Assembly: GCF_007997015.1 (NCBI RefSeq)
Contig: NZ_VOSM01000005.1
Coordinates: forward strand, 248,001 to 312,000
Direction of reading: 5' to 3'
DNA: 64,000 nucleotides
Source of the DNA: Lujinxingia vulgaris
GTDB lineage: Bacteria > Myxococcota_A > Bradymonadia > Bradymonadales > Bradymonadaceae
Below are positions 34,256 to 44,479 of this stretch, in pieces; the stretch's first letter is position 1, and every line of letters begins with the position of its first letter. The notes below the pieces were generated by a model. That model had not been told where the DNA came from. It did not search any database and saw only the letters and a program-made list of their open reading frames with translations. A program made the position numbers and the translations under genes.

Positions 34256-36175
34256 ATGGCGATGAACACGCTGTCGCGATGGATGGAACCTCTGAGTCGT
34301 CTGCCGGCCGGCTGGCGCAGCGTGATCTTAGCGCTGGCCCACCTGGTTTTCTTCTCGGCGGCGTATGTGGGGGCGTTTCTCTTTCGCTTCGATCTTCGCA
34401 TCCCCGCCGAATACCTGCCCGCCCTGGGCGGCGGTCTGCTGGTGTTGCTGGCGATCAAGACCGCCGTCTTTGCCTACCTCAAGATGTTCCAGGGGTGGTG
34501 GAAGTATGTCAGCCTCTACGACATCATCTCACTGGCGTATGCGCTGGCGATCTCGGCGCTGCTCTTTATGGCGGTCAACACGCTGGTGTTGCGCCCGGAG
34601 ATCTTTCCGCGATCGATCTACCTGCTCGATTTCACCCTGAGTCTTGTGCTGCTGGGGGGGGTGCGCGGCGCGCTGCGCCTGGTGCGCGAAGCGATGGCGC
34701 TGAGCGCCACGCCGAGACGCGCGCGAAATCTGATGATCGTGGGCGCCGGCGACGCCGGCGATCTGATGGTGCGCGAGATCAACCGCAGCCCCAGCCTGCG
34801 CCTGCGCCCCCTGCTCTTTGTCGATGATGACCCCTACAAACGAGGACTGCGCCTGCACGGCATCCCCGTCGAGGGACCAATCGATCGCATCGCTCAGCTG
34901 GTGGCGCGCCACGATATCGAAGAGATCATCATCGCGCTCCCCCCTGAGGAGCAGCACCAGGTGCGGCGCGTCATTGAATTGGCCGGACCGCTGGGGGTGC
35001 ACGCCCGCATCCTGCCGGCGGTCGAGGCAATGCTTCATCAGGAGATCTCGCTGGACCGTCTGCGCGAGGTCTCCATCGCCGACCTGCTACGCCGCGATCC
35101 TGTGGAGCTCGACCTGGAGTCGCTGGCCGGCTTTCTCAAAGATCGCCGGGTGCTGGTCACCGGCGCGGGAGGCTCTATCGGCAGTGAGCTCTGCCGCCAG
35201 ATCGCCGGATTTTCACCATCGACCCTGATGCTGGTCGAGCAGGCCGAGACCCCGCTCTTTGAGATTCATCGCGAACTCAATCCCCAGAACGATCGTCCCA
35301 TCGTCCCCTGCATCGCCAGCGTGGCGGACGCCGCGCGCATGCGCGCGATCTTTGAGGAACATCGCCCCCAGGTGGTGCTGCACGCCGCGGCCTACAAACA
35401 TGTTCCCCTCATGGAACAGAGCCCGGCTGAGGCCGTCAAAAACAACGTACGCGGCACCGAGATCGTCGCGCGCCTGAGCGCCGAGATGGGCGTGGCGACC
35501 TTTGTGCTCATCTCCACCGATAAAGCGGTCAACCCCACCAGCGTGATGGGCGCGACCAAACGCGTCACCGAGTGGATCGTGGCACGCCAGGGGCAGGAGC
35601 ATCCGGGCACGCGATTCTGTGCCGTTCGCTTTGGCAACGTGCTCGGCTCCAACGGCTCAGTGGTGCCGATCTTCCGCGATCAGATCCGCCGCGGGGGCCC
35701 CGTCACGGTGACCCATCCCGAGATGACGCGTTACTTCATGACCATCCCCGAGGCGGTGCAGCTGGTCCTGCAGGCGGCCAGCTTCGAGAGCCAGGCCAGC
35801 CTCTTCATTCTCGATATGGGGAGACCGGTGCGCATCGCCGATCTGGCCCGCGACATGATCCGACTCTCCGGCGCCAATGAAGCGATGATCCCGATCGTCT
35901 TCACCGGCATTCGCCCCGGCGAAAAACTCTTCGAAGAGCTCACCCTCGACGAAGAAGAGGTCGATCGCACCGAGCACGCCCAGATCTTTGTGGGCAAAAA
36001 ATCCAGCGATCCTCCCGAGCACTTCGACGCGCTCTACTGCGAGCTTCTGGCGGCGGCCGATCGCGGCGACCACCCGGCGGTGCGCGTGCTGCTCGGGGAA
36101 CTCATCCCCGACTACCAGAGTCCGCATACCGACGCGACGGTCCTCGAACTTCCTCGCCTTCGCGCCGCCCGCTGA
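34256..36175 (+). CDS. Membrane-bound NDP-sugar 4,6-dehydratase (CapD/WbpM-like)
   Basis: A 639-residue protein. The start at 34256 has GGGAG eight bases before. Four N-terminal membrane helices (about 20-140) are followed by a CoA-binding-like Rossmann domain (LMIVGAGDAGDLMVREI), then the dehydratase domain: VTGAGGSIGSELCRQI and LISTDKAVNPTSVMGATKR. Met replaces the usual catalytic Tyr before GATK, as in WbpM. It would make UDP-4-keto-6-deoxy-HexNAc, the entry to QuiNAc, FucNAc or bacillosamine-type sugars. Its product could supply the amino sugar acylated by the fusion protein at 3021-4133. Confidence 0.92.
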   Translation: MAMNTLSRWMEPLSRLPAGWRSVILALAHLVFFSAAYVGAFLFRFDLRIPAEYLPALGGGLLVLLAIKTAVFAYLKMFQGWWKYVSLYDIISLAYALAISALLFMAVNTLVLRPEIFPRSIYLLDFTLSLVLLGGVRGALRLVREAMALSATPRRARNLMIVGAGDAGDLMVREINRSPSLRLRPLLFVDDDPYKRGLRLHGIPVEGPIDRIAQLVARHDIEEIIIALPPEEQHQVRRVIELAGPLGVHARILPAVEAMLHQEISLDRLREVSIADLLRRDPVELDLESLAGFLKDRRVLVTGAGGSIGSELCRQIAGFSPSTLMLVEQAETPLFEIHRELNPQNDRPIVPCIASVADAARMRAIFEEHRPQVVLHAAAYKHVPLMEQSPAEAVKNNVRGTEIVARLSAEMGVATFVLISTDKAVNPTSVMGATKRVTEWIVARQGQEHPGTRFCAVRFGNVLGSNGSVVPIFRDQIRRGGPVTVTHPEMTRYFMTIPEAVQLVLQAASFESQASLFILDMGRPVRIADLARDMIRLSGANEAMIPIVFTGIRPGEKLFEELTLDEEEVDRTEHAQIFVGKKSSDPPEHFDALYCELLAAADRGDHPAVRVLLGELIPDYQSPHTDATVLELPRLRAAR

Positions 36176-36268
36176 CACCCTTGACGATGCCCGGCGCTCC
36201 TGGTGCCGCTGACCCACGCGCTCCGGCCGACCTGCTCGCCAGGCGCGCTACCCTCTTCAGGAGAGACC

Positions 36269-37666
36269 ATGAACCTCACGATCATCGGCACCGGATATGT
36301 CGGCCTGGTCACCGGAACCTGCTTCGCCGAGATGGGCCATCACGTGACCTGCGTCGACGTCGACGCCCGCAAAGTCGCGCAGCTGCGCCAGGGCAAAAGC
36401 CCCATCTTCGAGCCCGGACTTGACGATTTTTTAAAACGAAACATCGCTCAAAAACGCCTGAGCTTCTCCACCTCCCTGGCCGACGCCTGTGACTCTGGCG
36501 AGGTCTTCTTCATCGCCGTGGGCACGCCTCCGGACCAGGATGGCTCCGCCGATCTGCAGCATGTCCTGGAGGTCGCTCGCCAGCTTGGCGAGCACCTCAA
36601 AAGCGACGCCATCGTGGTCGATAAGTCGACCGTGCCCGTGGGCACCGCGCGCATGGTCCAGGAGACCATCGAGCATCATCTGCAACACCGCGGCGCCGAT
36701 CACCGCGTGGTCGTCGTCTCCAACCCCGAGTTCCTGAAGGAAGGCGCGGCGATCAACGACTTTATGAAACCCGACCGCATCATCATCGGCACCGAAGATG
36801 CGCATGCCCGCGAGCGCCTGGCCGAGCTCTACGCCCCTTTTAACCGCAACCACCAGCGCCTGCTCTTTATGGGCACGCGCGACGCCGAGATGACCAAATA
36901 CGCGGCCAACGCCATGCTCGCCACCAAGATCTCCTTCATGAATGAGGTCGCCCACCTCTGCGAAGCGCTCGGGGTGGATGTGGAAAACGTACGCCTGGGC
37001 ATCGGCTCCGACGAGCGCATCGGCTACCACTTCATCTACCCGGGCTGCGGCTACGGCGGCTCCTGCTTTCCCAAAGACGTGCGCGCCCTCTGCCATATGG
37101 CCCGAGACCAGGGCATTGAGCCGGGCATCCTCGACGCGGTGGAGCGACGAAATCAGGCCCAGAAAGAGCGACTGGCACAAAAGATCATCGCTCGCTACGG
37201 TGAGGACTTAAGCGCGCTGACCTTCGCGCTCTGGGGGCTGGCGTTTAAGCCGGGCACCGACGATCTTCGCGAAGCCCCCTCCCGCACCCTGCTCGAGCAT
37301 CTGATCGCGCGAGGTGCTCGCATTCAGGCCTACGATCCGGTGGCCATGGAAGCGGCCCGCGAGCACTTCCCGAAGGAGTGGTTCGATCGCCGGCATCTTA
37401 TGCTGGCCGAACACCAGTATGCCGCGCTAGAAGGAGTCGACGCCTTGATTCTGGTCACCGAGTGGAAACCTTTCCGCCACCCCGATCTTGGAGCTATGGC
37501 GCGGTTGATGCGCCAGAGAGTCGTCTTCGACGGCCGAAATCAGTACGATCCGCACCAGATGCGCGCGGCCGGTTTTTATTATGACGCCATCGGACGCAGC
37601 AGTGAGAGCCGCGATCCGGCGACCATCATCGCCCTGGACCCTCGTCCGGGCTCCCAACCTCGCTAA
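36269..37666 (+). CDS. UDP-glucose 6-dehydrogenase
   Basis: A 465-residue nucleotide-sugar dehydrogenase that makes UDP-glucuronic acid. The start [19 protein letters not shown] at 36269 follows [33 protein letters not shown] (catalytic Cys in GGSCFPKD) and [17 protein letters not shown] are all typical of the UDP-glucose subgroup. It begins the run of three acid-sugar genes, 24 bases before the TviB-like dehydrogenase. Confidence 0.93.
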   Translation: MNLTIIGTGYVGLVTGTCFAEMGHHVTCVDVDARKVAQLRQGKSPIFEPGLDDFLKRNIAQKRLSFSTSLADACDSGEVFFIAVGTPPDQDGSADLQHVLEVARQLGEHLKSDAIVVDKSTVPVGTARMVQETIEHHLQHRGADHRVVVVSNPEFLKEGAAINDFMKPDRIIIGTEDAHARERLAELYAPFNRNHQRLLFMGTRDAEMTKYAANAMLATKISFMNEVAHLCEALGVDVENVRLGIGSDERIGYHFIYPGCGYGGSCFPKDVRALCHMARDQGIEPGILDAVERRNQAQKERLAQKIIARYGEDLSALTFALWGLAFKPGTDDLREAPSRTLLEHLIARGARIQAYDPVAMEAAREHFPKEWFDRRHLMLAEHQYAALEGVDALILVTEWKPFRHPDLGAMARLMRQRVVFDGRNQYDPHQMRAAGFYYDAIGRSSESRDPATIIALDPRPGSQPR

Positions 37667-37689
37667 CCTTCGTCTTCGCAGGAGACCTC

Positions 37690-38973
37690 ATGGGCACCCC
37701 CACCCTCGACACCGCTCAGATCGCCATCGTCGGGCTCGGCTACGTCGGCCTGCCGCTGGCCGTAGAGTTCGGGCGGCGCTTCGACACCATTGGCTTCGAC
37801 ATCAACCCGCGCCGCGTCAACGAGCTGCGCGAAGGCAAAGACAGCACCCGGGAGGTTGAGCCCGACGATCTGGTCAGCGCCCAGCGCCTGCGCTACACCA
37901 CCGAGCTCAACGACATCGCCGACTGCAACGTCTACGTGGTCACCGTGCCCACGCCCATCGACGAGCATAAGCGCCCCGACCTAAGCCCCCTGGAGAGCGC
38001 CAGCCGCGCCGTCGGCGCGGTGCTCAACAAAGGCGACGTGGTGATCTACGAGTCCACCGTCTACCCGGGCGCCACCGAAGAGGTCTGCGTGCCGCTGCTC
38101 GAAGAGACCAGCGGGCTGCGCTTTAACCAGGACTTCTACGTCGGCTACAGCCCCGAGCGCATCAACCCGGGCGACAAACAGCATCGTTTGACCACCATCG
38201 TCAAAGTCACCAGCGGCTCCACCCCGCAGGCCGCCGACTTCGTCGACGCGCTCTACCGCTCCATCATCACCGCCGGCACCCATAAAGCCAGCTCCGTGAA
38301 GGTGGCCGAAGCGGCCAAGGTCATCGAGAACACCCAGCGCGACGTCAACATCGCGCTGATCAACGAGCTGGCGTTGATCTTCAACCGCCTGGGCATCGAC
38401 ACCGAAGAGGTGCTCCTTGCGGCCGGCACCAAATGGAACTTCCTGCCCTTCCGCCCCGGCCTGGTTGGCGGCCACTGCATCGGCGTCGATCCCTACTACC
38501 TGACGCATAAAGCACAGGCGATCGGCTACAACCCCGAGATGATCCTCGCCGGCCGGCGCCTCAACGACTCCATGGGCAGCCACATCGCCCACCAGGTCGC
38601 CAAGCTCATGACCCAGCGACGCCTCCAGGTCGTCGACAGCAACGTGCTGGTGATGGGGCTGACCTTCAAAGAGAACTGCCCCGATCTTCGCAACACCCGC
38701 GTCATCGACATCATCCGCGAGCTGGAGACCTACCACGCTCGCGTGCACGTCTACGATCCCTGGGTCGACGCCGAAGAAGCCCGCCACGAGTACGGCATCG
38801 ACCCCATCCAGGAGCCGAAGCCGGGCCACTACGACGCCATCATCCTGGCCGTGGCGCACGATGAGTTCCGCGAGATGGGCGCCGATAACATCCGCGCCCT
38901 CGGCAAAGACGGCGCTGTGGTCTACGACATCAAATATGTCCTTCCCACCGGCGACTCCGACGCTCGGCTCTAA
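37690..38973 (+). CDS. UDP-N-acetylhexosamine 6-dehydrogenase (TviB/WbpA-like)
   Basis: A 427-residue paralogue of the preceding gene but of the UDP-HexNAc group: [53 protein letters not shown] and the catalytic Cys in [18 protein letters not shown]. It would oxidise UDP-GlcNAc (or UDP-GalNAc/ManNAc) at C6. UDP-GlcNAcA is the substrate of the WbpB-like enzyme at 26.2 kb, so this gene likely completes that pathway. GGAG precedes the ATG. Confidence 0.92.
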   Translation: MGTPTLDTAQIAIVGLGYVGLPLAVEFGRRFDTIGFDINPRRVNELREGKDSTREVEPDDLVSAQRLRYTTELNDIADCNVYVVTVPTPIDEHKRPDLSPLESASRAVGAVLNKGDVVIYESTVYPGATEEVCVPLLEETSGLRFNQDFYVGYSPERINPGDKQHRLTTIVKVTSGSTPQAADFVDALYRSIITAGTHKASSVKVAEAAKVIENTQRDVNIALINELALIFNRLGIDTEEVLLAAGTKWNFLPFRPGLVGGHCIGVDPYYLTHKAQAIGYNPEMILAGRRLNDSMGSHIAHQVAKLMTQRRLQVVDSNVLVMGLTFKENCPDLRNTRVIDIIRELETYHARVHVYDPWVDAEEARHEYGIDPIQEPKPGHYDAIILAVAHDEFREMGADNIRALGKDGAVVYDIKYVLPTGDSDARL

Positions 38974-39013
38974 TTCTTAATCCTTCTCACTTCCTCGACC
39001 CGACGAGCTCTCT

Positions 39014-40021
39014 ATGAAGATCCTGGTCACCGGCGCTGCCGGATTCATCGGCTCCCACCTCGCCACGCGCCTGCTCGCGCGCGGCGACTCTGTGGTCGGC
39101 GTCGACAACATCAACGACTACTACGACCCCAACCTCAAGCTGGCGCGGCTGGAGCGGTTACAGACCAACCCGAACTTCAGCTTCGAGAAGTTGGAGCTGG
39201 CCGACCGCGAGGGCGTCGCCGCCCTCTTTAAGGCCCACGACTTCGATCGCGTCGTGCACCTGGCCGCCCAGGCCGGCGTGCGCTACTCGCTGGAGAACCC
39301 TCACGCCTACATCGACGCCAACATCGTGGCGTTCACCAACATCCTCGAGGGCTGCCGCCATCAGGAAACGCCGCACCTGGTCTACGCCTCATCGAGCTCG
39401 GTCTACGGCGCCAACACCTCCCTGCCCTTCTCGATCCACGATAATATCGACCACCCGGTCAGCCTCTACGCCGCCACCAAGAAAGCCAACGAGCTGATGG
39501 CGCATACCTACAGCCACCTCTACGGGCTGCCGACCACCGGGCTGCGCTTCTTTACGGTCTACGGCCCCTGGGGCCGCCCCGACATGGCGCTCTTTCTCTT
39601 TACCGACGCCATCCTCAAGGGCCGCCCCATCAAGGTCTTCAACAACGGGGATATGCAGCGCGACTTCACCTACATCGATGACATCATCGAAGGGGTCGTG
39701 CGCGTGACCGACCGCGTCGCCGAGCCCAACGCCAGCTGGTCGGGCGACGAACCCGACCCGGGCACCAGCGCCGCGCCCTACCGCATTTACAACATCGGCA
39801 ACAACAACCCGGTGCAGCTTATGGACATGATCGGGGCGCTGGAAGACTGCCTGGGCCAGGAAGCTCAAAAAGAGTTCTTGCCCATGCAACCCGGCGATGT
39901 GCAGGCCACCTACGCCGACGTCGACGACCTCATCAACGATGTGGGCTTTAAGCCCGACACCCCCATCGAAGAGGGCATCGCCAGCTTCGTGACCTGGTAC
40001 CGCGAGTACTACGGCCGCTGA
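39014..40021 (+). CDS. UDP-glucuronate 4-epimerase-like NAD-dependent epimerase
   Basis: A 335-residue extended [23 protein letters not shown] binds [22 protein letters not shown] is the substrate signature of UDP-glucuronate 4-epimerases; YASSSSVYG and the catalytic YAATKKANE follow. [19 protein letters not shown] also marks this group. It would turn UDP-GlcA into UDP-GalA, matching the UDP-glucose dehydrogenase two genes upstream. It is the last gene before a double hairpin region. Confidence 0.92.
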   Translation: MKILVTGAAGFIGSHLATRLLARGDSVVGVDNINDYYDPNLKLARLERLQTNPNFSFEKLELADREGVAALFKAHDFDRVVHLAAQAGVRYSLENPHAYIDANIVAFTNILEGCRHQETPHLVYASSSSVYGANTSLPFSIHDNIDHPVSLYAATKKANELMAHTYSHLYGLPTTGLRFFTVYGPWGRPDMALFLFTDAILKGRPIKVFNNGDMQRDFTYIDDIIEGVVRVTDRVAEPNASWSGDEPDPGTSAAPYRIYNIGNNNPVQLMDMIGALEDCLGQEAQKEFLPMQPGDVQATYADVDDLINDVGFKPDTPIEEGIASFVTWYREYYGR

Positions 40022-40027
40022 TGCATC

Positions 40028-40096
40028 GACGCCGCGTTGCAGCGCGGCGTTTCTCGAGCCACAAAAAAACCGCCCCGCAAAGGGTCGGTTTTTTTG
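40028..40096. terminator. Two hairpins ending the acid-sugar gene run
   Basis: The first hairpin, ACGCCGCG/CGCGGCGT, ends in TTTCT (about 40029-40055). The second, AAAAAAACCGCCCC with GGGTCGGTTTTTTT (40063-40096), has A and T runs and works in both directions. It serves the epimerase and the convergent formyltransferase. Confidence 0.8.
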
Positions 40097-40196
40097 TTTA
40101 TATTCAACCACTTAGGCCTAACACAAAACCACATCAACGCCGCACTCGCACCTATTTACGCCTGGATGACGCGCCGGGTCTCGTCCCTCAGCGCCC

Positions 40197-40967
40197 TCAA
40201 CGCACGCCGCGTCGGCGCCCACGCAGGTACGAGAGCACCGTGGGGTGCGACCATAACCCGCCACGCACGGCGGGCTCGCGCCAGCGCGGTTGCTCGCCAG
40301 TCAGCAAGCCCTCAACCGCAGCTCCGACCATGGGCACTCCGTGGGCGAACTGCAGGTAGGGGTAGGTCGCAAAGTTATCTTCGACGGAGGGCTCGATGAC
40401 CCGCTGCGCGAGAATCGCCCCGGTATCAATGCCCGCATCCACCAGGTGAACGGTCACCCCGAAGCGTTCCGGTTCGCCCTGATGCAGTGCCCAGTAGCCC
40501 CCGTGCACCCCGCGGTAATAGGGCGTAATGCCGGTGTGCAGGTTGATAAAAGGCGCCTCGACGCAGCGCAGCGTCGCTTTGCTGACGATGCGCGTGGCGC
40601 TGATCACCACCACCTCGGGCTCCAGCGCGCGCAACGCATCGCGCGCCTCATCCGAATTGACGGAAGGCACGGCGATGATCTGCGCTTCGGGGATCGGGTC
40701 ACCACGCAGCTCATGGGTGCGTAAGAGCTCATCGATGCGTCGGCGCCCACGGCGTCGCAACACCGGCGCCACCGTCGTTTGAAAGAGGCTCTGGTGGCCG
40801 ACTTGAAGCCAGCCCAGACGACGCGCACGTCGACGCAAAAAGTCGGCACGAGACATCGGGCGTTCCATAATCACCGGCACCGGTCCCAGACGTGCGCTGA
40901 GCTCATGGTAGAGCATCGGCGTCACATCGCCCGGACCGGCCAACATCACAACGCGGGGCGTACCCAT
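40197..40967 (-). CDS. Formyltransferase family protein (sugar N-formyltransferase-like)
   Basis: A 256-residue protein with the formyltransferase core: FINLHTGITPYYRGVHGGYW and FGVTVHLVDAGIDTGAIL contain the Asn, His and Asp catalytic triad. The family moves a formyl group from 10-formyl-tetrahydrofolate to an amine. It is shorter than methionyl-tRNA formyltransferase and lacks its C-terminal OB domain, so a sugar amine is the likely acceptor. The start codon lies inside the end of the deacetylase gene, with GGAGGA before it. Acceptor identity is not known. Confidence 0.82.
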   Translation of the reverse strand: MGTPRVVMLAGPGDVTPMLYHELSARLGPVPVIMERPMSRADFLRRRARRLGWLQVGHQSLFQTTVAPVLRRRGRRRIDELLRTHELRGDPIPEAQIIAVPSVNSDEARDALRALEPEVVVISATRIVSKATLRCVEAPFINLHTGITPYYRGVHGGYWALHQGEPERFGVTVHLVDAGIDTGAILAQRVIEPSVEDNFATYPYLQFAHGVPMVGAAVEGLLTGEQPRWREPAVRGGLWSHPTVLSYLRGRRRGVR

Positions 40968-41953
40968 GGTTCCTCCTGATAGCCCAGGCCCTGGCGCGCC
41001 ACATCGGCCATGGTCGCGGTGACCATGCGCCCGGCCTCGCGCCAGCGCGCCATATGTTCGAGGATGTACTCCAGCTCCGAGAGGTGATCCTCCAGCCCCA
41101 CCCCGAAGTTATGGGGGTGCCACCACAGGTGGTAGACGCCGCCGCACCGCACTGCCTCGTCGATCTCGCGGCAGATGCGCGCACGCTGGCGGCGCGCAAG
41201 CCAGGGGCTCCGTGTGGCCAGCGGGCGTAAAAAACGCGTCGCAGCGACATTGATCGGCTGTCGCACCAGCGGAGAGACCGCCGAGACGCAGCGCGCCCCA
41301 GTCAACGGTGTGAGGCTATCGAGCAGGCGCGCCGCCCGGCGCACCCCGGTGTTTCGAGCGCGAGCATGCGCCTGGTACAGCCACCCGGGCGGGTTGCCTC
41401 GATACACCTCCAGGCCCAGGTTCCGGCAGATATCCAGGTACTCTCGGCGCACCTGATTTCTGGGAAAGACCAGGCTGGTCAAACGCACCCCGCGCCGTGC
41501 CGCCACTGCGACCGCCGCTTCCAGATCAGCCTCGAAGTCTGCGGCCTCTTGCCCCGGCTCATAGCAATAATAATGCGAGAAGGTATGCGAGGCGATCTCC
41601 TGCCCGGGGCTGGCCTCGATCAAACGAATCAGCGAGAGCCCGTAATGAAAGGGATCTTCGACCTCGTCTTTTCCGATCGACGCGATATGCGGATAGGGCG
41701 AGAGCGAGGCGTCGCGGTAAGCCGGAATGCGGCGAGGGAGGCTGGCGAGCAGCTCGTCGCGGTGCTCGCAGAAGAGCATGCCCACGGTCGCCCAGGTGGC
41801 CATCACCCCATAATTCTCAAAGAGCTTGAGCATCGCCGGGACCGCCCGGCGCACCCCCAGCAGCGCCATACGGTAGTCTTCCAGACGGCGGTGGTCGCGC
41901 ACGCCCCAGTAAAGCTCCAGATCCAGCGAGATCACAAAGCGCGCAGCCCGCAT
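40946..41953 (-). CDS. Polysaccharide deacetylase (NodB/CE4 family)
   Basis: A 335-residue CE4-type protein. The start at 41953 has GGGGGAG three bases before. The metal site is seen in FVISLDLELYW (Asp/Glu region) and SHTFSH (HxxxH type). FPRNQVRREY and VYHLWWHPHNFG are later motifs. These enzymes remove N-acetyl or N-formyl groups from sugars. A 22-base overlap with the formyltransferase gene ties the two. The pairing recalls the ArnA/ArnD logic of formylating and then deformylating a 4-amino sugar, but that is only analogy. Confidence 0.85.
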   Translation of the reverse strand: MRAARFVISLDLELYWGVRDHRRLEDYRMALLGVRRAVPAMLKLFENYGVMATWATVGMLFCEHRDELLASLPRRIPAYRDASLSPYPHIASIGKDEVEDPFHYGLSLIRLIEASPGQEIASHTFSHYYCYEPGQEAADFEADLEAAVAVAARRGVRLTSLVFPRNQVRREYLDICRNLGLEVYRGNPPGWLYQAHARARNTGVRRAARLLDSLTPLTGARCVSAVSPLVRQPINVAATRFLRPLATRSPWLARRQRARICREIDEAVRCGGVYHLWWHPHNFGVGLEDHLSELEYILEHMARWREAGRMVTATMADVARQGLGYQEEPWVRPAL

Positions 41954-42099
41954 CTTCTCCCCCGATGATGATGTGCGTTTTGAAAACGCGTCGGGGCGAC
42001 CGCCCCACCGGATCACTCCGATGAGGAGGTTCCCCGACGCGTATGAGTCAGGTTGCGCGCGCTCCCCCCGGCGCGCGCGCCCCCCTGAAGCGCCTCAAA

Positions 42100-42600
42100 C
42101 TAGCGCGCTCTCCCGAGCTGAAAGGGTGAGTGAGGATCGTCTTCGTGACGAATCTCATCGACCTCTTCAGCGTAACCTTCGCCGCGGTAAAGCTGGTTGG
42201 GGCAGTTGATCACCCAGCCCGGTCCGCGACTGATATTTTGATAGGCATGCACCACCCCCGGCGGGATGATCACCGCCGAGGGCATCTCCTCTCCAAGCTC
42301 AAAGGACTCGTAGCGCTCGTAGCTGGTCGAGGCCATGCGGTTATCCCAGAGATGCAAGCGAAAGGTCCCCGGCCCCATAAAACAGAAGTAGTCGGCCTGG
42401 TCGACGTGCTCATGCGGTCCCCGCGCCACCCCGGCCTCGGTCTGCGAGAGGTAGGTCATCACCGGCCAGAACTCGCGCGGGAGCTGGTCATGACGCCAGA
42501 GCTCGGTCAACCAACCCCGATCATCGCGGTGGCGACTCAAGGGCCGCACCACCACGCCGACGATCTTCGAGAGAGACTCCTGCTCCTCTGCGCGGCTCAT
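42100..42600 (-). CDS. RmlC-like sugar 3,5-epimerase / cupin
   Basis: A 166-residue cupin. GVARGPHEHVDQADYFCFMG, GTFRLHLWDNR and IIPPGVVHAYQNIS fit a dTDP-4-dehydrorhamnose 3,5-epimerase family protein, but the sequence is divergent from classical RmlC and slightly short. Its ATG overlaps the stop of the RmlA-like gene (ATGA) and GGGAGCGC precedes it. With RmlA, RmlB and the distant RmlD it could complete dTDP-rhamnose synthesis; another dTDP sugar is possible. Confidence 0.78.
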   Translation of the reverse strand: MSRAEEQESLSKIVGVVVRPLSRHRDDRGWLTELWRHDQLPREFWPVMTYLSQTEAGVARGPHEHVDQADYFCFMGPGTFRLHLWDNRMASTSYERYESFELGEEMPSAVIIPPGVVHAYQNISRGPGWVINCPNQLYRGEGYAEEVDEIRHEDDPHSPFQLGRAR

Positions 42601-43322
42601 AAGCGCTCCCGGTCTGCGGCCATCACCCAGCTGTTGGCCTGATGGTACGAGGCGAAGGTCCCGGCGTCGGTCCACCATCCCCGCAACCTGCCCCAGCTCA
42701 ACGCTTCGCGCTCGATGTAGGCGTTATTCACATCGGTGATCTCATACTCCCCGCGTGCCGAAGGGCGCTGGCCGCGGATGATGTCGTAGACCTCACCATC
42801 GAAGAAATACACGCCGGTGACCGCCAGCTGACTGGGCGGACGCTGCGGCTTCTCCAGGATCTCAACGACCCTGTCCCCCTCCACCCGGGCCACCCCGTAG
42901 CGCTCCGGGTCGGGCACCTCTTTGAGCAAGATCCTCGCCCCGCCCCCCTGCTCGCGGTAGCGCCGCGCCTCATCGGCGATGTTGTCCTCAAAGATGTTGT
43001 CGCCCAGCACCACACAGACCGGCTCGCCGCCGGCGAAGTTCTCGGCCAGCGAGAGGGCCTGAGCAATACCTCCGGCTTCATCCTGAACCCGGTAGGTGAA
43101 CTGGCAGCCAAAGTCGCGACCGCTGCCTAAAAGCCCCACCACATCGCCCATATGTTCGGTGCCCGTGACGATGAGCACCTGCGTGATGCCGGCCTCGCGC
43201 AACTTGAAGATCGGGTGCACCAGCATCGGCTGGCGCCCTACCGGTAAGAGATGTTTGTTGGTGACTTTTGTCAGCGGAAAGAGACGGCTCCCCGTCCCCC
43301 CCGCAAGAACCACTCCCCTCAT
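42597..43322 (-). CDS. Glucose-1-phosphate thymidylyltransferase (short RmlA-like)
   Basis: A 241-residue nucleotidyltransferase from ATG 43322. MRGVVLAGGTGSRLFPLT is the nucleotide-binding start, LPVGRQPM and VVLGDNIFEDN the metal/sugar region, and GEYEITDVNNAYI a late motif. It is shorter than classic RmlA (about 290 residues), lacking the C-terminal allosteric part, as in many bacterial short RmlA-type enzymes. It would make dTDP-glucose for RmlB. It overlaps the RmlC-like gene by four bases. Confidence 0.88.
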   Translation of the reverse strand: MRGVVLAGGTGSRLFPLTKVTNKHLLPVGRQPMLVHPIFKLREAGITQVLIVTGTEHMGDVVGLLGSGRDFGCQFTYRVQDEAGGIAQALSLAENFAGGEPVCVVLGDNIFEDNIADEARRYREQGGGARILLKEVPDPERYGVARVEGDRVVEILEKPQRPPSQLAVTGVYFFDGEVYDIIRGQRPSARGEYEITDVNNAYIEREALSWGRLRGWWTDAGTFASYHQANSWVMAADRERL

Positions 43323-43441
43323 GATGCCCCCCTGGTATCGCTGCGTCGCTCGCAATATTGAGCGTGAATGATGGATGTCTTAATTCGGAGTGCGCCCTGC
43401 TGCCTGGTGCAATTCCCCCTGCCGGCGCCTCCTCACTGAAC

Positions 43442-44479
43442 TTAAACGCGCCTGCTCGCTGACAATCCCCCCCCGGGCCAGATTCTTTCCATATGGCGGA
43501 GGTACCAGTCCACGGTGTGGGCGAGCGCCTCTTCAAAGCTCCAGCGGGGCTCCCAGCCGAGCTCGCTGCGGATGCGGGTGGCGTCGATCGCATAGCGCCG
43601 GTCGTGGCCGGGGCGGTCCTGCACAAAACTCACCATCCGACGCGCCGTGCCCGCCGGACGCCCCATGCGCCGGTCCACCAGATCGCCGAGCGCGTACACA
43701 AGATCGAGGTTCGTCCACTCATTATGCGCGCCCACATTATAACTTCGCCCGGACTCTCCCTGCGCAAAGACCATGCTCAGCGCCCGGCAATGGTCGTCGA
43801 CAAAGAGCCAGTCGCGCACATGTCGCCCGTCGCCGTAAACCGGCACCTCCTGGCCATCGCGAAGCCGGCGAATGATCACCGGGATCAACTTCTCCGGGTA
43901 CTGGTAGGGCCCAAAATTGTTGGAGCAGTTCGTGACCACCACATCCATCCCATAGGTGCGGTGGTAGGCCCTCGCCAGATGATCACTCGACGCCTTGGTC
44001 GCCGAATAAGGGCTGCTCGGATCGTAGGGCGAACGCTCGCTGAACGCCCCCTTCGGCCCCAGGCTCCCGTAGACCTCGTCGGTGGACACGTGAAGAAAAC
44101 GCCCCCGGATGCCCCGCTCCTCCCAGGCTCGTCGGGCGCTCTCCAGGAGCACAAAGGAGCCCACCACATTGGTCTGCACAAAGTCGGCAGGCCCGCTGAT
44201 GGAGCGATCCACGTGCGACTCCGCCGCCAGGTGAATCACCCCGTCAAAATCCGACCGGGCAAAGAGGCCCTCCATGGCATCCCGGTCGGCGATGTCGGCG
44301 ACGATCAGCGGCACCTCCCTTTGAGCAATCAGCTCTTCGAGGTAGCGCCGGTTGCCGGCGTAGGTCAGCTTATCGACCACACTCACCCGCGTCTGCGGAT
44401 GCTCCCGGCGCAGATAACGCACCAGGTTTGCGCCGATAAACCCCGCTCCGCCCGTCACCAACAGGTGGTTCGCTTCCAT
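43442..44479 (-). CDS. rmlB: dTDP-glucose 4,6-dehydratase
   Basis: A 345-residue extended SDR that makes dTDP-4-keto-6-deoxyglucose. LLVTGGAGFIGANLVRYL binds NAD. VDKLTYAGN, HLAAESHVDRSISGP, the catalytic VSTDEVYGSLG and YSATKASSD, and CSNNFGPYQYPEKLIP are all RmlB hallmarks. A GAGGGGAGC site touches the ATG. It is first in the minus-strand set rmlB, rmlA-like, rmlC-like. Confidence 0.95.
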   Translation of the reverse strand: MEANHLLVTGGAGFIGANLVRYLRREHPQTRVSVVDKLTYAGNRRYLEELIAQREVPLIVADIADRDAMEGLFARSDFDGVIHLAAESHVDRSISGPADFVQTNVVGSFVLLESARRAWEERGIRGRFLHVSTDEVYGSLGPKGAFSERSPYDPSSPYSATKASSDHLARAYHRTYGMDVVVTNCSNNFGPYQYPEKLIPVIIRRLRDGQEVPVYGDGRHVRDWLFVDDHCRALSMVFAQGESGRSYNVGAHNEWTNLDLVYALGDLVDRRMGRPAGTARRMVSFVQDRPGHDRRYAIDATRIRSELGWEPRWSFEEALAHTVDWYLRHMERIWPGGGLSASRRV

